A stretch of DNA of 64,000 nucleotides from CAWAHD01 sp963781785 (lineage in GTDB: Bacteria; Planctomycetota; Planctomycetia; Isosphaerales; Isosphaeraceae). Every line of letters starts with the position of its first letter. The stretch's first letter is position 1. A model generated the notes under the pieces. That model ran no database searches and had not been told where the DNA came from. It was given only the letters and a program-made list of their open reading frames with translations. The translations under genes were made by a program, and so were the position numbers. Location of the stretch: the NCBI GenBank assembly GCA_963781785.1, contig CAWAHD010000002.1, positions 4,712,001 through 4,776,000 of the forward strand, in the 5' to 3' direction. Below are positions 17,971 through 29,026 of the stretch, in pieces.

Positions 17971-20900
17971 CGCGAGGCAGTGCCTCGATCTCGGGGTTGG
18001 GATTGCGCAGCTTGGCCAGGTAGGTGGTGCGGGGCCGGGTGTTGAGCTCGGCCAGAAGCGCATAATTGCGCGGGCCGGCCTTGGCCCGGGAGACCGCGCT
18101 GCCGGGGTCGTTCAGGTCGCCGAAGACGATCGCCCGGCTGGGGCAGACCGCCTGACAGGCCGTCACGACCTCGTCGCGCACCAGGGGACGATTCTCGACC
18201 TCGGCGTTCAACCGCGCACCATTGATCCGCTGCACGCAGTATGTGCATTTCTCCATGACGCCCCGCCACCGCACGGTCACATCCGGGTTCTGCATCAACT
18301 TCAGGCTCGATGCCGTCATGTCGGCGTAATGGAAGAAGTTGAAGCGCCGGACCTTGTACGGGCAATTGTTCGAGCAGTACCGGGTGCCGACGCAGCGGTT
18401 GTAGGTCATCTCGTTGAGCCCCTCGGCGCTGTGCGTCGTGGCTCCCACAGGACAGACGACCTCGCACGGGGCTTTCTCGCAGTGCATGCAGGGCACTGGC
18501 TGAAAGTCGATCTTGGGGTTCGACGTGTCCATTCCTTCGAAGTAACGATCGATACGGATCCAATGCATCTCGCGGGAGGCGAGCACCTGCTCGCGGCCAA
18601 CGACCGGGATGTTGTTCTCGGCCTGGCACGCGGCGACGCACGCTCCACAGCCGATGCAGGTGTTCAAGTCGATCGCCATGCCCCAGGCATGGCCTGCGCC
18701 CTCTTCGTGTTCGGCCTGGGGAGCCGGGTCGGCATAAAGGCTCTCGGCATGCCCGGTCTCGTGATGGTCCTGGGCGAATCCGGGGTTTGCCTGAAACTGG
18801 CTGAGAGTGCCGGCCCGGATCAGGTCACGACCTTCCATGCTGAAGTGATGATGCATCGCCGCGAGCCGGCGGCTCTGGCCCGTTTTCAGGATTTCGAGGC
18901 CGCTCGAGAACCACAGTTGTTCCCAGGTGCGCAGGCCGTTCACGTCGACGCCGACAGCCGTACCGACCCGCCCGGCGCGGCGGCGGCCGTGGCCCAGCCA
19001 GACCGTGATCGACCGATCGGCCTGCCCGGGCATGATCCACGCTGGCATCTCCACCGAGCGCCCCTTGTACCGCAGCACCAGGACGTCTTCGTTTTCGATT
19101 GCGAGCCGGCGCGCCAGGGCCGGGCTCACGAGCGCGGCATTGTCCCACGAGAGCTTCGACAGCGGCTTGGGCAGCTCCTGGAGCCAGCCGTTATTGGCAA
19201 AACGCCCGTCCCAGACGGTCGGGTCTGGCCGGAACACGATTTCGAGGCTTTCCGGGCCAGCCGGCTCGGGTTCGGGGTCGGCAACGTGAGTGACCCGGGG
19301 CGATACCGATTTCGGGCTGGAATCCGGTACCGGCGATCAGCCCGGCTTCCAGAGACGTGCGCCAGGTGAGCTCGAAATCGCCGGGCAGGCCCTGGGTCTT
19401 CCAGTAGTCACGCACGATCTCCAGCCCCGAGCGGTCGGGCTCGCCGAGAAAAACGGCCAGGAGCTCGTGTGCCGACTTGCCCTTGTAAAGCGGTGCGATC
19501 AAGGGCTGCTGGATGGTTACCGTGCCGTCGAAGGCGCGGAGGTCGCTCCAGGATTCCAGGCAATGAGTTTGTGGGATATGCCAGTGGCACATCCGCGCGG
19601 TCTCATCGTCGTAGAGGCCGAGGTGGATCCGCAGTTTCGTCTTGCCGGAGCCGAGCGCCTTTCGAATTCGAGATCCCCCGGTGCGTCGTAGGCCGGGTTA
19701 CCGTCGAGGATGATCAGGGTGTCGACGCCACCGGCCTCTATATCGCCAGTGAGGTCGTGGATCGAGCCGGCCATGCGGCCGGCCACCGCATCAACGCGCG
19801 GCAGGTACTCGACCGTCTTGCCCGTGTTTCCGAGGACATCGTTAATGAGATGTGCAAGTGCACAAACCTCGGGCGGCTGAGAGTCGCCAACGAGGACGAG
19901 GCTCCTGCCGCGATGGGACTCCAGGTCGCGCACGACCGCGCTGATCCAGCCGGCATATTGGGCGATCGGGCCGGAAATGGTCTGCCTGGCTGTCGCCGGC
20001 ACCGCCGACCCGCAGTGCATCGGCAATGGCCCTGGCAAACGGAGCGATATCTCGCGCCGGCACGGCCAGCCGGTGATCGGCGGCCGCCCCGGTCAAGGTC
20101 GGCGAGCACTCGACGACATAGAGCCGGTTCATCGGGCCCTTTGCCTGGCCGTCTCGTGGCTGACGCCGGCTGGCAAAGGCGCGAGCGTCCTTGAGCCGGC
20201 CAGGGCCCCAAGCCAGGAAGTCGGCATCGAGCGCCACAATCACGTCGGCCCGGTCGATGTGGAAGAGCGGCTCGACGTCCTCGCCGAAGACGAGCCGGCA
20301 GCCCGCGTGAATCGCGTCGCGCATGACCGGCTCGTAGGCATGCCACTTCGCCTCGGGAAATTGCGCCAGGAGCCGCCCGAGTTGATCGGCCAGCGTCGGG
20401 GAGGCAACCGTGCGGGTGAGGATGCGCAGCCCGGCACCTTTCCTGGTGCGCAGTGATTCGCGAAGATCAAGTGCGAACGTTAAAAAGTGCTCCCAGGTGT
20501 CGATCCGTCCATTGCGAATCACAAGCTGGGATCGATCGGGGTCGTAGAGCCCGAGAAGGGCGGCCTGCCCGACGGCGTCGGTGGCGCCCAGGCTGGCTGG
20601 ATGGTCGGGGTTCCCCTCGACCTTGATCGGCCGCCCCATCTCGCTCTTGACCAGGACACCGCAGGCAAACCCATCCAAGGGCACCGCCGTGGCGAAGAAC
20701 AGCGGTTTACCGGGGACGATCTCTTCTGGTGCCTGAACGTAGGGAACGATCGATTCGGCCGGCTGATAGGCACAGCCGCCGATTCCGCCCAGCGCCAGCG
20801 AGGCCGCCATCAGCCGCAGGAACTCGCGCCGGCTCGGCTCATCGAGCGAGTCTTCACCCGGCTCGGGAACGACTCCACGCGGGACGGCGGAAGCCAACGG

Positions 20901-21086
20901 CAACTCCGCCCCCTCACCCGGCCTCCGGCCAACCTCTCCCCGATGGGGCGAGGTGCAAGGAGCGGTCTTTCCGGCGAGCTCTTCCAGACTCTTCCAGAAG
21001 ACCGGACCGCTCGAAACGATCGGAAGTGAGATTCCGACTCCCGGCCGCGCGGACTGCCCATTTGCACGCTCAGGTTGTTGTGTCAT
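17951..21086 (-). CDS. actB: ACIII subunit ActB (molybdopterin-oxidoreductase-like + four-cluster Fe-S domain), three frame breaks
   Basis: About 1044 residues after repair. The start is ATG 21086, overlapping the actA stop as ATGA (MTQQPERANG). A twin-arginine-type segment 'SRREFLRLMAASLALGGIGG' directs export. The N-terminal half resembles molybdopterin enzymes but lacks the cofactor in this family; the C-terminal half has Fe-S ligands 'CIGCGACVAACQAENN', 'CMHCEKAPCEVVCP', 'CVGTRYCSNNCPY' and 'CTYCVQRI...CQAVCP'. Frame breaks: one extra base at 19985-19986, one missing A at 19660-19662 ('DLEFE|KALGSGKTKL'), one extra base at 19314-19316 ('FQP|KSVSPRVTHVADP'). Oddity: a palindromic repeat (20909-20953) lies in frame in the linker between 'FWKSLEELAG' and the twin-arginine segment, where relatives have a short conserved stretch. 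Confidence 0.9.
20909..20953. repeat. Palindromic GC-rich repeat element, copy 2 (inside actB)
   Basis: Differs at only a few positions from the copy at 15867-15913, with the same two inverted-repeat modules. In the actB frame it encodes HRGEVGRRPGEGA. Confidence 0.85.
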
Positions 21087-21742
21087 CGGTGGCATACCGA
21101 ACAGTTGGTGAGTCGATCGACCTCGATGTGGTTTCTTTTGACGAGCTCGCGCCCTTTTTCGAGCTGCTCGCCGGCCGAGACAACCGGGTCCATGCGGAAG
21201 ACGTCGCTCTTGTCTCGCAAGTGGCGCTCGGGATGACGATGACAGTCCAGGCACCATTCCATGGTCATCGGTTGTTCCTTCCACGTGAGCGGCATTCGAT
21301 CAATGCGCCCGTGGCAGGTCACGCAGCCCACACCTTTCTGAACGTGAATGCCGTGGTGGAAGTAGACGAAGTCAGGGAGGTCGTGAACCCTCGTCCAGAC
21401 CAGTGGTGTGCCACTGGCCAAGCTGGCCCGTACCGGCTCAAGCATGGGACTGCTTTCCCAGATTTGGGAATGGCACGACATGCAGGTGTGGGTGGGCGGC
21501 AGCCCGGCGAACGATGACGTCTCGACCGACGTGTGGCAATACCGGCAGTCGATGCCCAGGCCGCTCACGTGGTGCTCGTGCGAGAAGGGGACCGGCTGAG
21601 GGCGCACAACCCGCACCTGAGTCTGGTACGGAGACTGCATGAACAGGTAGCTCAGGCACACCAGGCCAAGCGCGATCACCAGAGCGCCGAAGATCGTCAG
21701 GCGCGACAGGGTGTTGGTGCTGGGGTGGAAAATCTGTGGCAT
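21083..21742 (-). CDS. actA: ACIII subunit ActA (pentaheme cytochrome c)
   Basis: 219 residues from ATG 21742 (MPQIFHPSTNTLSRLTIFGA). The in-frame extension to 21847 has no family similarity. One N-terminal helix ('LTIFGALVIALGLVCLSYLF') anchors a periplasmic domain with five heme motifs: CRYCH, CMSCH, CVTCH, CLDCH and CSVCH, the last two residues before the stop. Extra histidines ('FSHEHHVSGLGIDC', 'FVYFHHGIHVQKG') fit bis-His ligation. It is the first gene of the ACIII operon and passes electrons from ActB outward. Confidence 0.94.
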   Translation of the reverse strand: MPQIFHPSTNTLSRLTIFGALVIALGLVCLSYLFMQSPYQTQVRVVRPQPVPFSHEHHVSGLGIDCRYCHTSVETSSFAGLPPTHTCMSCHSQIWESSPMLEPVRASLASGTPLVWTRVHDLPDFVYFHHGIHVQKGVGCVTCHGRIDRMPLTWKEQPMTMEWCLDCHRHPERHLRDKSDVFRMDPVVSAGEQLEKGRELVKRNHIEVDRLTNCSVCHR

Positions 21743-22051
21743 GGGCGCTGCCCGCAGGTTGTCGCCATGACCCTGAACCCGTGTCTCCGCAAATACGATG
21801 CCGTATTCCTCGGGGGTGAGATCCCAGGCCGCGCTGAGTAAGACCACGGATTCGAGAGCACGCCGTTGTTTTTATCGCGAAATCGATTGACGCGAAAGGG
21901 CGCTCCGGGCTCCTGAACGTCATCCACGGATCAGTGGTGTGGCTCATCGCCGCCGATGGCGGATTTGATTTGGGTCAGCCACTGGAAACGGGCGAGTCAT
22001 TGAGTGAAACTCAAGTGACACGCGAGGCGCAATTGCCCGGCGCAGATCATC
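21743..22051. promoter_or_regulatory. Divergent intergenic region, actA / patatin-like gene
   Basis: 309 bp between two divergent transcription units, so promoters for both should lie here. I see no strong -35/-10 pair. The clearest structure is an imperfect dyad at 21875-21895 (TCGCG, a central AATCGATT, CGCGA), which could be an operator. Confidence 0.4.
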
Positions 22052-25000
22052 ATGAGCAAGACATTACACCAGTTTGGCAGGGTTTTATTCGACGAGCTCG
22101 AGCAGGTCGCCGTGCGCCGGGGCGGGTTTGCCAGCCTCGCGTGGGTGAACGGGAAGCTGGCCGAGGCGCAGCGCGGCGCCAGGGAGTTAAGAGACGAAGC
22201 GGCCGATCCAAACATTGATCTTCCGTCGCTGAGAAAGAGCGCCGACGAACGGGCCCGGCAGGCACGGGATGCGCTGGGGGTCGCGGCCCAGACGGCCGAG
22301 GCCGTCGAACAGCTTGGCCAGATCATCAGCGACATGGTCAAAACGGCACAAGAGGTTCAGAAGAGGATCAAGCCGCCTGACGTCGGCCAGGAGCATCCGG
22401 GCACCGCGAAGCTGCTCACGGATCTGATCAATGCCCTTTACGACAGGTTTCGACGGCCCAGAATCGTCTCGGGATGGGAAGAGCGCGTGCAGGAAGTCGA
22501 ATCGAGAGTCTCCCAGCACGCGGAGAGCTGCTTGAAAGCCCGAGAAGCACTGGATGTTCAAGCCATCCGCGATCAGAACGAGAGAGTCCTGCGCGAAGCG
22601 AAATTCAAGCGCATTTGCCGTGTGGCGTGGGGACTCAAAGACCTGAACGACCTCAGCTCGGAGGACCGCGTGGTCGCGGAGGAGGCCCGCGAGGCTTTCC
22701 TCAAGGTGTCGCGCGAGAACGGGAATTCGCAGGACGTCAACCAGCAGGTCACTCGAGGCGCAGTGGTCCTGCGGTCCGACGATCTCGCCTCCGCGCTGGA
22801 TATCGCCATCGCCGAGTTTGCCAAGGTCATTGCGGCCTTCAAGACGGTGGCTGAAGTGAAAAAAGGACCAGTGGTGGAGCTGGGAGGCCTGGTCGCGGCG
22901 CAGTCCGCCGGCTTGCGGTTCGAAATCTACGGGCTCGTCGAGGATAGAGCGCGGAAAGCGGCGATGCGCATGGGGACCGTCGGCCTGGCGTTCTCCGGTG
23001 GCGGCATTCGCAGCGCAACGTTTAATCTCGGGTTCCTTCAAGGCGCGGCGGCGCTTGGGATCCTCAAGCAGTTCGACTACCTGTCGACCGTTTCGGGTGG
23101 CGGCTACATCGGCGCGTGGTTCGCGTCATGGGTCCTGCGAGAAGGGGGAGGCCCCGCAGACGGCGAACCACCCCCCGACGTCAGTGAACGGACGTCTCGA
23201 GCACTCCGGAACGTCCAGTTCCAGCTCAGCTCGAGCCGGGCTCGCCAGGCGAGCGCACTGAGGCGCTGGGTCACGTCCGCCACGATCCGCGACGGCCGCG
23301 AGGAGCCTGGCTCATCGCCGCCCCTGGGACGCACCGTCGAGGAGGAACCCGAGGCGGTTTATCATCTCCGCGCTCACAGCAACTACCTCGCCCCCAGGAT
23401 CGGTCTCCTGTCAATCGACACCTGGACGATGGCTTCGGTGTACCTCCGCAACCTTTTCGTGAACCAGTTCATCTTGCTGCCAATGATGCTGGCCATGATC
23501 GCGGTGCCACGGTTGCTCTTGTTGTTATTCACCCATAAGACATCAACTTCTATGATCAATATAGCGCGCGATTGGCTGGTCCGGCGCGACGGCTGGCCCC
23601 AGCTCGCGGTGCTCCTGGTGGCGATCGTCGCGGTCATCACTTTGCCGGAGCTCGTCGATTCTCTCGCACGGCGGATCGGCAGGCGGTTCGATCCGTGGAA
23701 AGCGGGGACGGTGACGCTTGTGCTCCTGGCGCTCGGCATGACGGCTGTCGTGAACGAGATCTTCAGGTCCATCTCCTGGTTGATCCCCCCCACCAGCCCA
23801 GGAACGGCTCCGACTTTGATCCGGTGGATGGTCGCCAATCCCTGGGCGACGGGGCTGGCGGTTCTGGTGCCCGTGGCGCTCGTGGCAGCCATCGGCTACA
23901 AACGCGTCGCCAGGCTTGCGCAGTGGGCTGGCGATGAGTCGCACGCGCGAGCCAGTGGATGGGCGATCCTCTCTGTTCTGGCGCTGGGAATCGCGGCGCT
24001 GGCCGGGTGGCTGCTGAAAGCGGCGAGCCAGGTTCCGGATCTTCTGTTCTGGTGGTTCACGGGCGACGCCGCCCTGTTCGTGGCGACACTGCTGGCGGCG
24101 TGCATGGGATTCTACTGGACGTATTTGACGGTGGCCGAGATCCGCCTGAACCGCGGATCCGCACCAGTGAGCGCGGCCGATCGCATCAGCCGGTTCGACG
24201 TGACCAAGCCGATCCTCTTCTGGAAGATCGTGATGCCACTGACCGTGGTATCGTTCGGGGTCAGCCTGTTATTCGCACGGCCAGGGAAACACTACTTCGT
24301 TTGCCCGCTGCCGGTTTTCGGCGACTGGTTCGTGCCGGCCAAATGGGGCGCGATGACGTACATGCCCGCGGTGTGTTTCGGCATGCTGGTCGGGTTCATG
24401 CGGGCCGTCTTGTCTGTCCAGATGAACTTGACAGAGAGGTATCGAAACTGGGGGGCCTTCGAGTGGGAGGGGCGCGCTTTCGGCATTCTCATCGGGGTTG
24501 ATCTCGGGCGCGGGACTGGCGGCGGTGTTGTCGTGGCTGAGCGTGGCGGAGGCGGCCCACCAGAGTGGAGCGGGGGCGCTCATGATGGCGTTCGGTCCCT
24601 TGCTCGTGATGATCGCGATGGGTGCGGGCTCGGCGATTGAAGTCGGGTTGATCGGAGGCTACGGCGAGGAGGACATGCGCGAGTGGCGGGCGAGCCTGGG
24701 GGCGTATCTCCTCATCATCGGCACGCTCTGGGCGGTTCTCTCGGTCCTGTCGATCTTTGGCCCGCTCTTCTTCTGGTGGGCTGGGCGGTGGGTGGCCCTG
24801 GCGGCCGGAGCCGGCTGGGCGGTCACCTCGCTGTTCGGCGCGCTCGCGGGGCGCAGCGAAAAAACCAACGGCGTCAGGTCCAGCAAGAGCCCACTGGAGT
24901 ACCTGGCGACGATTGCTCCGCCCGTGTTCTTGCTGGGCCTGGTCGTCGCCGTTTCGGTGCTGGCGGCCGCCCTGCAAGGCGTGCGCATTCCCGGTAGCGG

Positions 25001-27345
25001 CGCCCTGCCGGGCGCCGGTCAGCGGTTCCTGGAGGGGCTCTCAACGGCAGGCGCGGAACGAACCTGGACCATCCTGCTGGCGTCGGCGTGTCTGGCGGCA
25101 ATCGCCTGCGTCCATTTGGACATCAACCTTTTCGGGCTCAACGCGTTCTACGCCAACCGGCTGGTTCGCTGCTATCTTGGGGCGACGCGGCCACGAGACG
25201 TGGCCGCGGATGAGCGGCCCAACTTTGCCCCCACCAACAGCCCGGGACCCCTGCCGACCCAACCCGATCACCGGTTTCGACCGCAACGACGATTTCTCGC
25301 TGCGTGACCTGGCCGTTGTCCGTTCTTGGGCCCGCGACGATCTGGTCGTCGACTACCGCGGTCCCTATCACCTGATCAACACGGCGATGAACCTCGTCGC
25401 CGGCAGCGAGCTCGCCTGGCAGGAGCGGATGGCCGAGTCGTTCATACTCAGCCCGCTTTATTGCGGGAGCAAGTCAACCGGCTATCGCCGAGTCAACATC
25501 GTGAGGAGCGACCTCGAGGACGACGAGGTCAGACCCGATGAGGTGAAGCTGGCACCCGGCCACGAAGTGCCCGGCTACGGCGACAACGTTTTCCTGGGCA
25601 CGGCCATCAGCGTCTCGGGCGCCGCGGCCAGTCCCAACGCGGGCTACCATTCGTCGCCCCTGGTCACGATCCTGATGACCATGTTCAACGCACGCCTCGG
25701 GCTCTGGTTTGGCAACCCCGCCCGGCCACAGTGGCGGCGGTCGGGCCCCGGATTTGCGTTCTACCTCCTCGGCGAGCTGTTCAGCCGCACGACGAGTAAA
25801 GGCAGATATGTCTATCTCTCCGACGGTGGCCACTTCGAGAACCTGGGTGCCTACGAGCTGGTCCGCCGGCGGTGCCGGTACATTGTCGTCTGCGACGCTG
25901 GGGCCGATCCAGGGCACTCGTTCTGGGACCTCGGCAGTCTGGTACGCAAGTGCCGCGAGGATTTCGGCATCCGGATCGAGATCGACGTCAGCCCACTCGC
26001 GAAGAAGGAGGGTACCGGTTACGCGAAGTGGCACTGCGCCGTGGGGCAGATCCACTACGACGAGGTTGACACCGGGGCTTTCCCCGGCACGTTGCTCTAC
26101 ATCAAGCCGTCATTGAGCGGCGACGAGCCGTCGGACGTGCGCAACTACGTCCTCGACCATCCGGCTTTTCCCCACGAGTCGACGGCCGACCAGTTCTTCA
26201 GCGAGTCGCGGTTCGAGAGTTACCGCGTGCTTGGCGAGCACATCGCGCTCAACGTTTTTCGCGACGTGGTGCGCGACGTCGGGGCCGACGCCAGTCCCGC
26301 ATTGCTCTTTTCCAGACTGCGCCGGCGCTGGGCCCAGGCCCCTCCCAACCTCGACGAGGATTTTCTCGAGTCCATGAAGCCGTTCGTCAAGATTCACGAG
26401 GCGCTGCGCACGGACCCGAAACTCGAAGGTCTCAGCCGGGAGCTTTACCCGAGGCGCGGCCAGGTCGCCAGCGAGGGCACGCCTCGCGCGGCGTCCGCAC
26501 CTTCGGGCGACAACCGCGCGCACGTCCACGCGGTGATCGAGATGCTCCAGGCAATGGAGAACGCGTGGATCGCTCTGAACCTCGACGACTATTCGGACCA
26601 CCCACTCAACCGCGGCTGGATGAACGTGTTCCGCCGCTGGATCAGCTCGGACATCTTCCAGGCTCACTGGCCCACGGTCCGCGGGGAGTTCAGCGAAGGG
26701 TTCGTCCGGTTCTGCGAGTGCGAGCTCAATCTCATCGTTCCCGAGCCGAGGGCGGTCTGGCTCGAGGGCGCCCCGGCCAGCCTGGCCCGAGCGACGATCT
26801 CGGATTCGCAATTCCGCGAAGGCCTGTGCGAGCTCGACAAGGAATTCTCGCTCGAGTGGCCTCACGTCGTGCTCCCCGAGATCCGTGATGGACGTATTGG
26901 CCTGGGCGACCTGTTCAACCACGCTTGCAAACACCCCCCGGAGCCGGGCAAATGGCCGATGGCTGCTCTGATCGTCCCCGGGGAGTCGCCACGCGACGTG
27001 GGGCGAACGTCCGAACCGAGCTACTATGGCGTGGTCTTCGCCTGGGGATCGTCCGACGGCGCGGTCGATCTGGTGGTCTGGTTGCGCGGCGCTTATCGAA
27101 CGCTTGGCCTTGGCGGCGCCGTCAAGAAGACACTCCACGAGATCAAGGACGACCTCAAAGTGCTCAAGGACAACGGCTACACCCTGCGCACCCGGTACCC
27201 GAGCGACGACCGGAGCAAGGGGAAGCAGCGGTGGCAAAGGATGCTCTGGACCGACTTCTTCCGCAATCAGGGCTTCCACCGCGACGGTTCCGACATCCTG
27301 GGCAACGACCCGGATACTCTCATTTGCCGGTATGAGCCGCGCTGA
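22052..27345 (+). CDS. Giant patatin-like phospholipase with internal membrane domain, two frame breaks
   Basis: About 1763 residues after repair. Residues 1-300 are charged and helical (coiled-coil-like). The patatin core begins with the oxyanion motif 'FSGGGIRSATFNLGFLQG' (about 314-331) and the nucleophile Ser348 in 'YLSTVSGGGYIGAW'. A membrane domain with roughly ten or more helices follows (about 470-1030). The fold resumes near 'DRNDDFSLRDLAVV' and contains the Asp partner in 'SDGGHFENLGAYEL' (Asp about 1257), followed by a ~400-residue C-terminal region. Frame breaks: one extra G at 24494-24497 (after 'AFGILIG', resuming 'LISGAGLAAVL') and one extra C at 25258-25260 ('PLPT|NPITGFD'). 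Likely a membrane-bound acyl hydrolase. It stands alone, divergent from the ACIII operon. Confidence 0.85.
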
Positions 27346-27356
27346 CTAGGGCCCCA

Positions 27357-27476
27357 TCAATCTTCGATTGGGGGGTTGTTGGGCGTGACTCCCCGGCCTC
27401 CGGCCGTGGGCCCGCCGACCCCGCCCAGGGCGCGACCGAAGGTCTCCAATCCTCCGACCCCCCAATCGAAGATTGA
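27357..27476. repeat. 120-bp element bounded by perfect 19-bp inverted repeats
   Basis: Arms at 27357-27375 and 27458-27476 are exact reverse complements of each other; the 82-bp centre is very GC-rich and contains further short dyads. It starts 11 bp after the patatin-like stop codon. It could be a MITE-like insertion or a long hairpin ending that transcript. Confidence 0.8.
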
Positions 27477-27527
27477 AGAGTCACTAGGGCTGGCCCGGTC
27501 ACCCTGACCCTTTCGTTGGGAAAGGCT

Positions 27528-28040
27528 ATGCGAGCGCATCGCACGCAGTTCACGATCCGAAGTTTGATGTACCTGGTCGCGGTCGTGGCCGGGCTGCTTG
27601 CCCTCGTGCTGCTGTGGCGTGATCTGCTGCCCGTCGTGATCGCGGTGATCATGCCGACGGCATGCTTGAGCGGCCTCTTGGGTGAAATGCCTCAAGAGCG
27701 GCGAGAATGGCGTCATTGGATTTCGGCGGCGAGGCTCGGCCTCATTGTTCTCGGCGCAGGTTGGCTATGGGCTCGATCGGTGATCTCGTACTTTCAGCGG
27801 CAAGAGGGGTATGTCGCTATTGGTGGGGCGAGCCGAGGGACGCACTTTGAATTCTGGGGCCTGACTCTCCCGAGCACGGCGACCGGCATCTGCCTGGTTG
27901 TGTACGTCTCGATTTTGGTTCTGGCGTGCGTGCCTCGGCGGCGTCGCGCACTGTTGTGGTTCGTCGTGGCATACGCAGCGTCGCTGGCGGTCGCTTGGGT
28001 CTTCCTGTTCGCAGATCTGGGCTTCGAAGCTTTCGATTGA
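27528..28040 (+). CDS. Small polytopic membrane protein, unknown
   Basis: 170 residues from the ATG at 27528 (MRAHRTQFTIRSLMYLVAVVAG); a GTG/ATG four codons earlier is possible. The opening 'R-T-Q-F-T-I-R-S-L-M' followed by a helix is a pattern I know from many short planctomycete membrane proteins. Four hydrophobic segments are seen: residues about 13-40, 58-75, 106-127 and 134-155. No catalytic motif. Its function is not recognisable, and neighbours give no clue. Confidence 0.65.
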   Translation: MRAHRTQFTIRSLMYLVAVVAGLLALVLLWRDLLPVVIAVIMPTACLSGLLGEMPQERREWRHWISAARLGLIVLGAGWLWARSVISYFQRQEGYVAIGGASRGTHFEFWGLTLPSTATGICLVVYVSILVLACVPRRRRALLWFVVAYAASLAVAWVFLFADLGFEAFD

Positions 28041-28202
28041 AGTCGCCGGTCGACCGGCCTGTCGCGCCGTGGGATCCTTCGGGGCGAAAGCGTTCTGGCG
28101 CAGCACCAAAACCTGCGCCATGGTTGCGACTCCGAGAGGAAGAGTAACTCGCGTCGTTACGGGAACCTCTCGCATCAGATCGATCGGGTCGGGGGTCGTT
28201 TG

Positions 28203-28877
28203 TCAGAAGCGCCGGATCGCCCGAATCGGAATCATTACCCATCCGACGCCTGGAATGTACGCCATCACGTACCGGGAATTTCGATTTCCATAGCCGCCGT
28301 AGCCGTAACCCCGGTTGCCGTAGCCTCGGTTGCCATATCCATAGCCGGAGTTCCCGTAGCCCCCGGACCCGAAGACGTTCGAGCCGAAGTTGCGGATGCC
28401 CGACAATCCGAAACCACCGCCGGCCCCACCGTTGTTGAGAGACAGGTTTTCGTTGATGGAGCTGTTCCTACGGCCCTTGTTGTTGAAAGCTCGCGGTCCG
28501 GTCATCGCCGTTCCATTATTTCCGTTGGGGTTCGACCGCGTGATTTGACCTGATCCGCGGTGGTTGAAGGCAGTACCGGCGCCATGCGCCATGGCGCGGT
28601 TCGCTACGGCGGCGTGATGACCTCCTGATGCGTGATGGGCACCCCCACCATGGTGGACCGCGCGTCCGGAGTGCCCCCCGCCGTGGTGCCCGCCGCCACC
28701 ACCGTGATGTCCGCCGCCACCGCCGTGGTGCCCGCCGCCACCGCCATGATGGCCACCACCGTGTCCTCCACCATGCCCTCCCTTCGCCTGGGCCATGCCG
28801 GCTGGCAAAGCCAGGGCCGCCAGGGTCAACAACGTCGTCCCGATCACCCGCAAGAGCGGCATCTCCATGGTGCGCAT
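28203..28877 (-). CDS. Secreted Gly/His-rich low-complexity protein
   Basis: 224 residues, preceded by a strong GAGGAGG ribosome-binding site. Signal peptide (MRTMEMPLLRVIGTTLLTLAALALPAGMAQA), then a His/Gly tract of repeated GGGGHH blocks (about residues 32-90), an Asn-rich middle, a Gly/Tyr/Asn-rich stretch built on 'GYGNRGYGNRGYGYGGYGNR', and a C-terminal hydrophobic motif 'YVMAYIPGVGWVMIPIRAI'. The His density suggests metal binding and the Gly/Tyr part an extracellular or envelope structural role, but both are inference. It has its own promoter region (28878-29026) and no obvious operon partner. Confidence 0.7.
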   Translation of the reverse strand: MRTMEMPLLRVIGTTLLTLAALALPAGMAQAKGGHGGGHGGGHHGGGGGHHGGGGGHHGGGGGHHGGGHSGRAVHHGGGAHHASGGHHAAVANRAMAHGAGTAFNHRGSGQITRSNPNGNNGTAMTGPRAFNNKGRRNSSINENLSLNNGGAGGGFGLSGIRNFGSNVFGSGGYGNSGYGYGNRGYGNRGYGYGGYGNRNSRYVMAYIPGVGWVMIPIRAIRRF

Positions 28878-29026
28878 GACGTCCTCCTCGGCAAGACGCT
28901 CATCTCTAAGGATTAAACACCACGCTTTGACACAAGTTTCTACGACGGCCCCGGCCGAAGGGTTGCGAGGACGTCGGAAATATCGATGGGGGATGATTTC
29001 TCACCGATTGTTCGCCCGCGACTCAC

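Noticed and set aside
17951..21284. actB as three separate genes or a decayed pseudogene
   Set aside because: All cofactor ligands and motifs are present in order and single-base corrections give one full-length frame of family-typical size.
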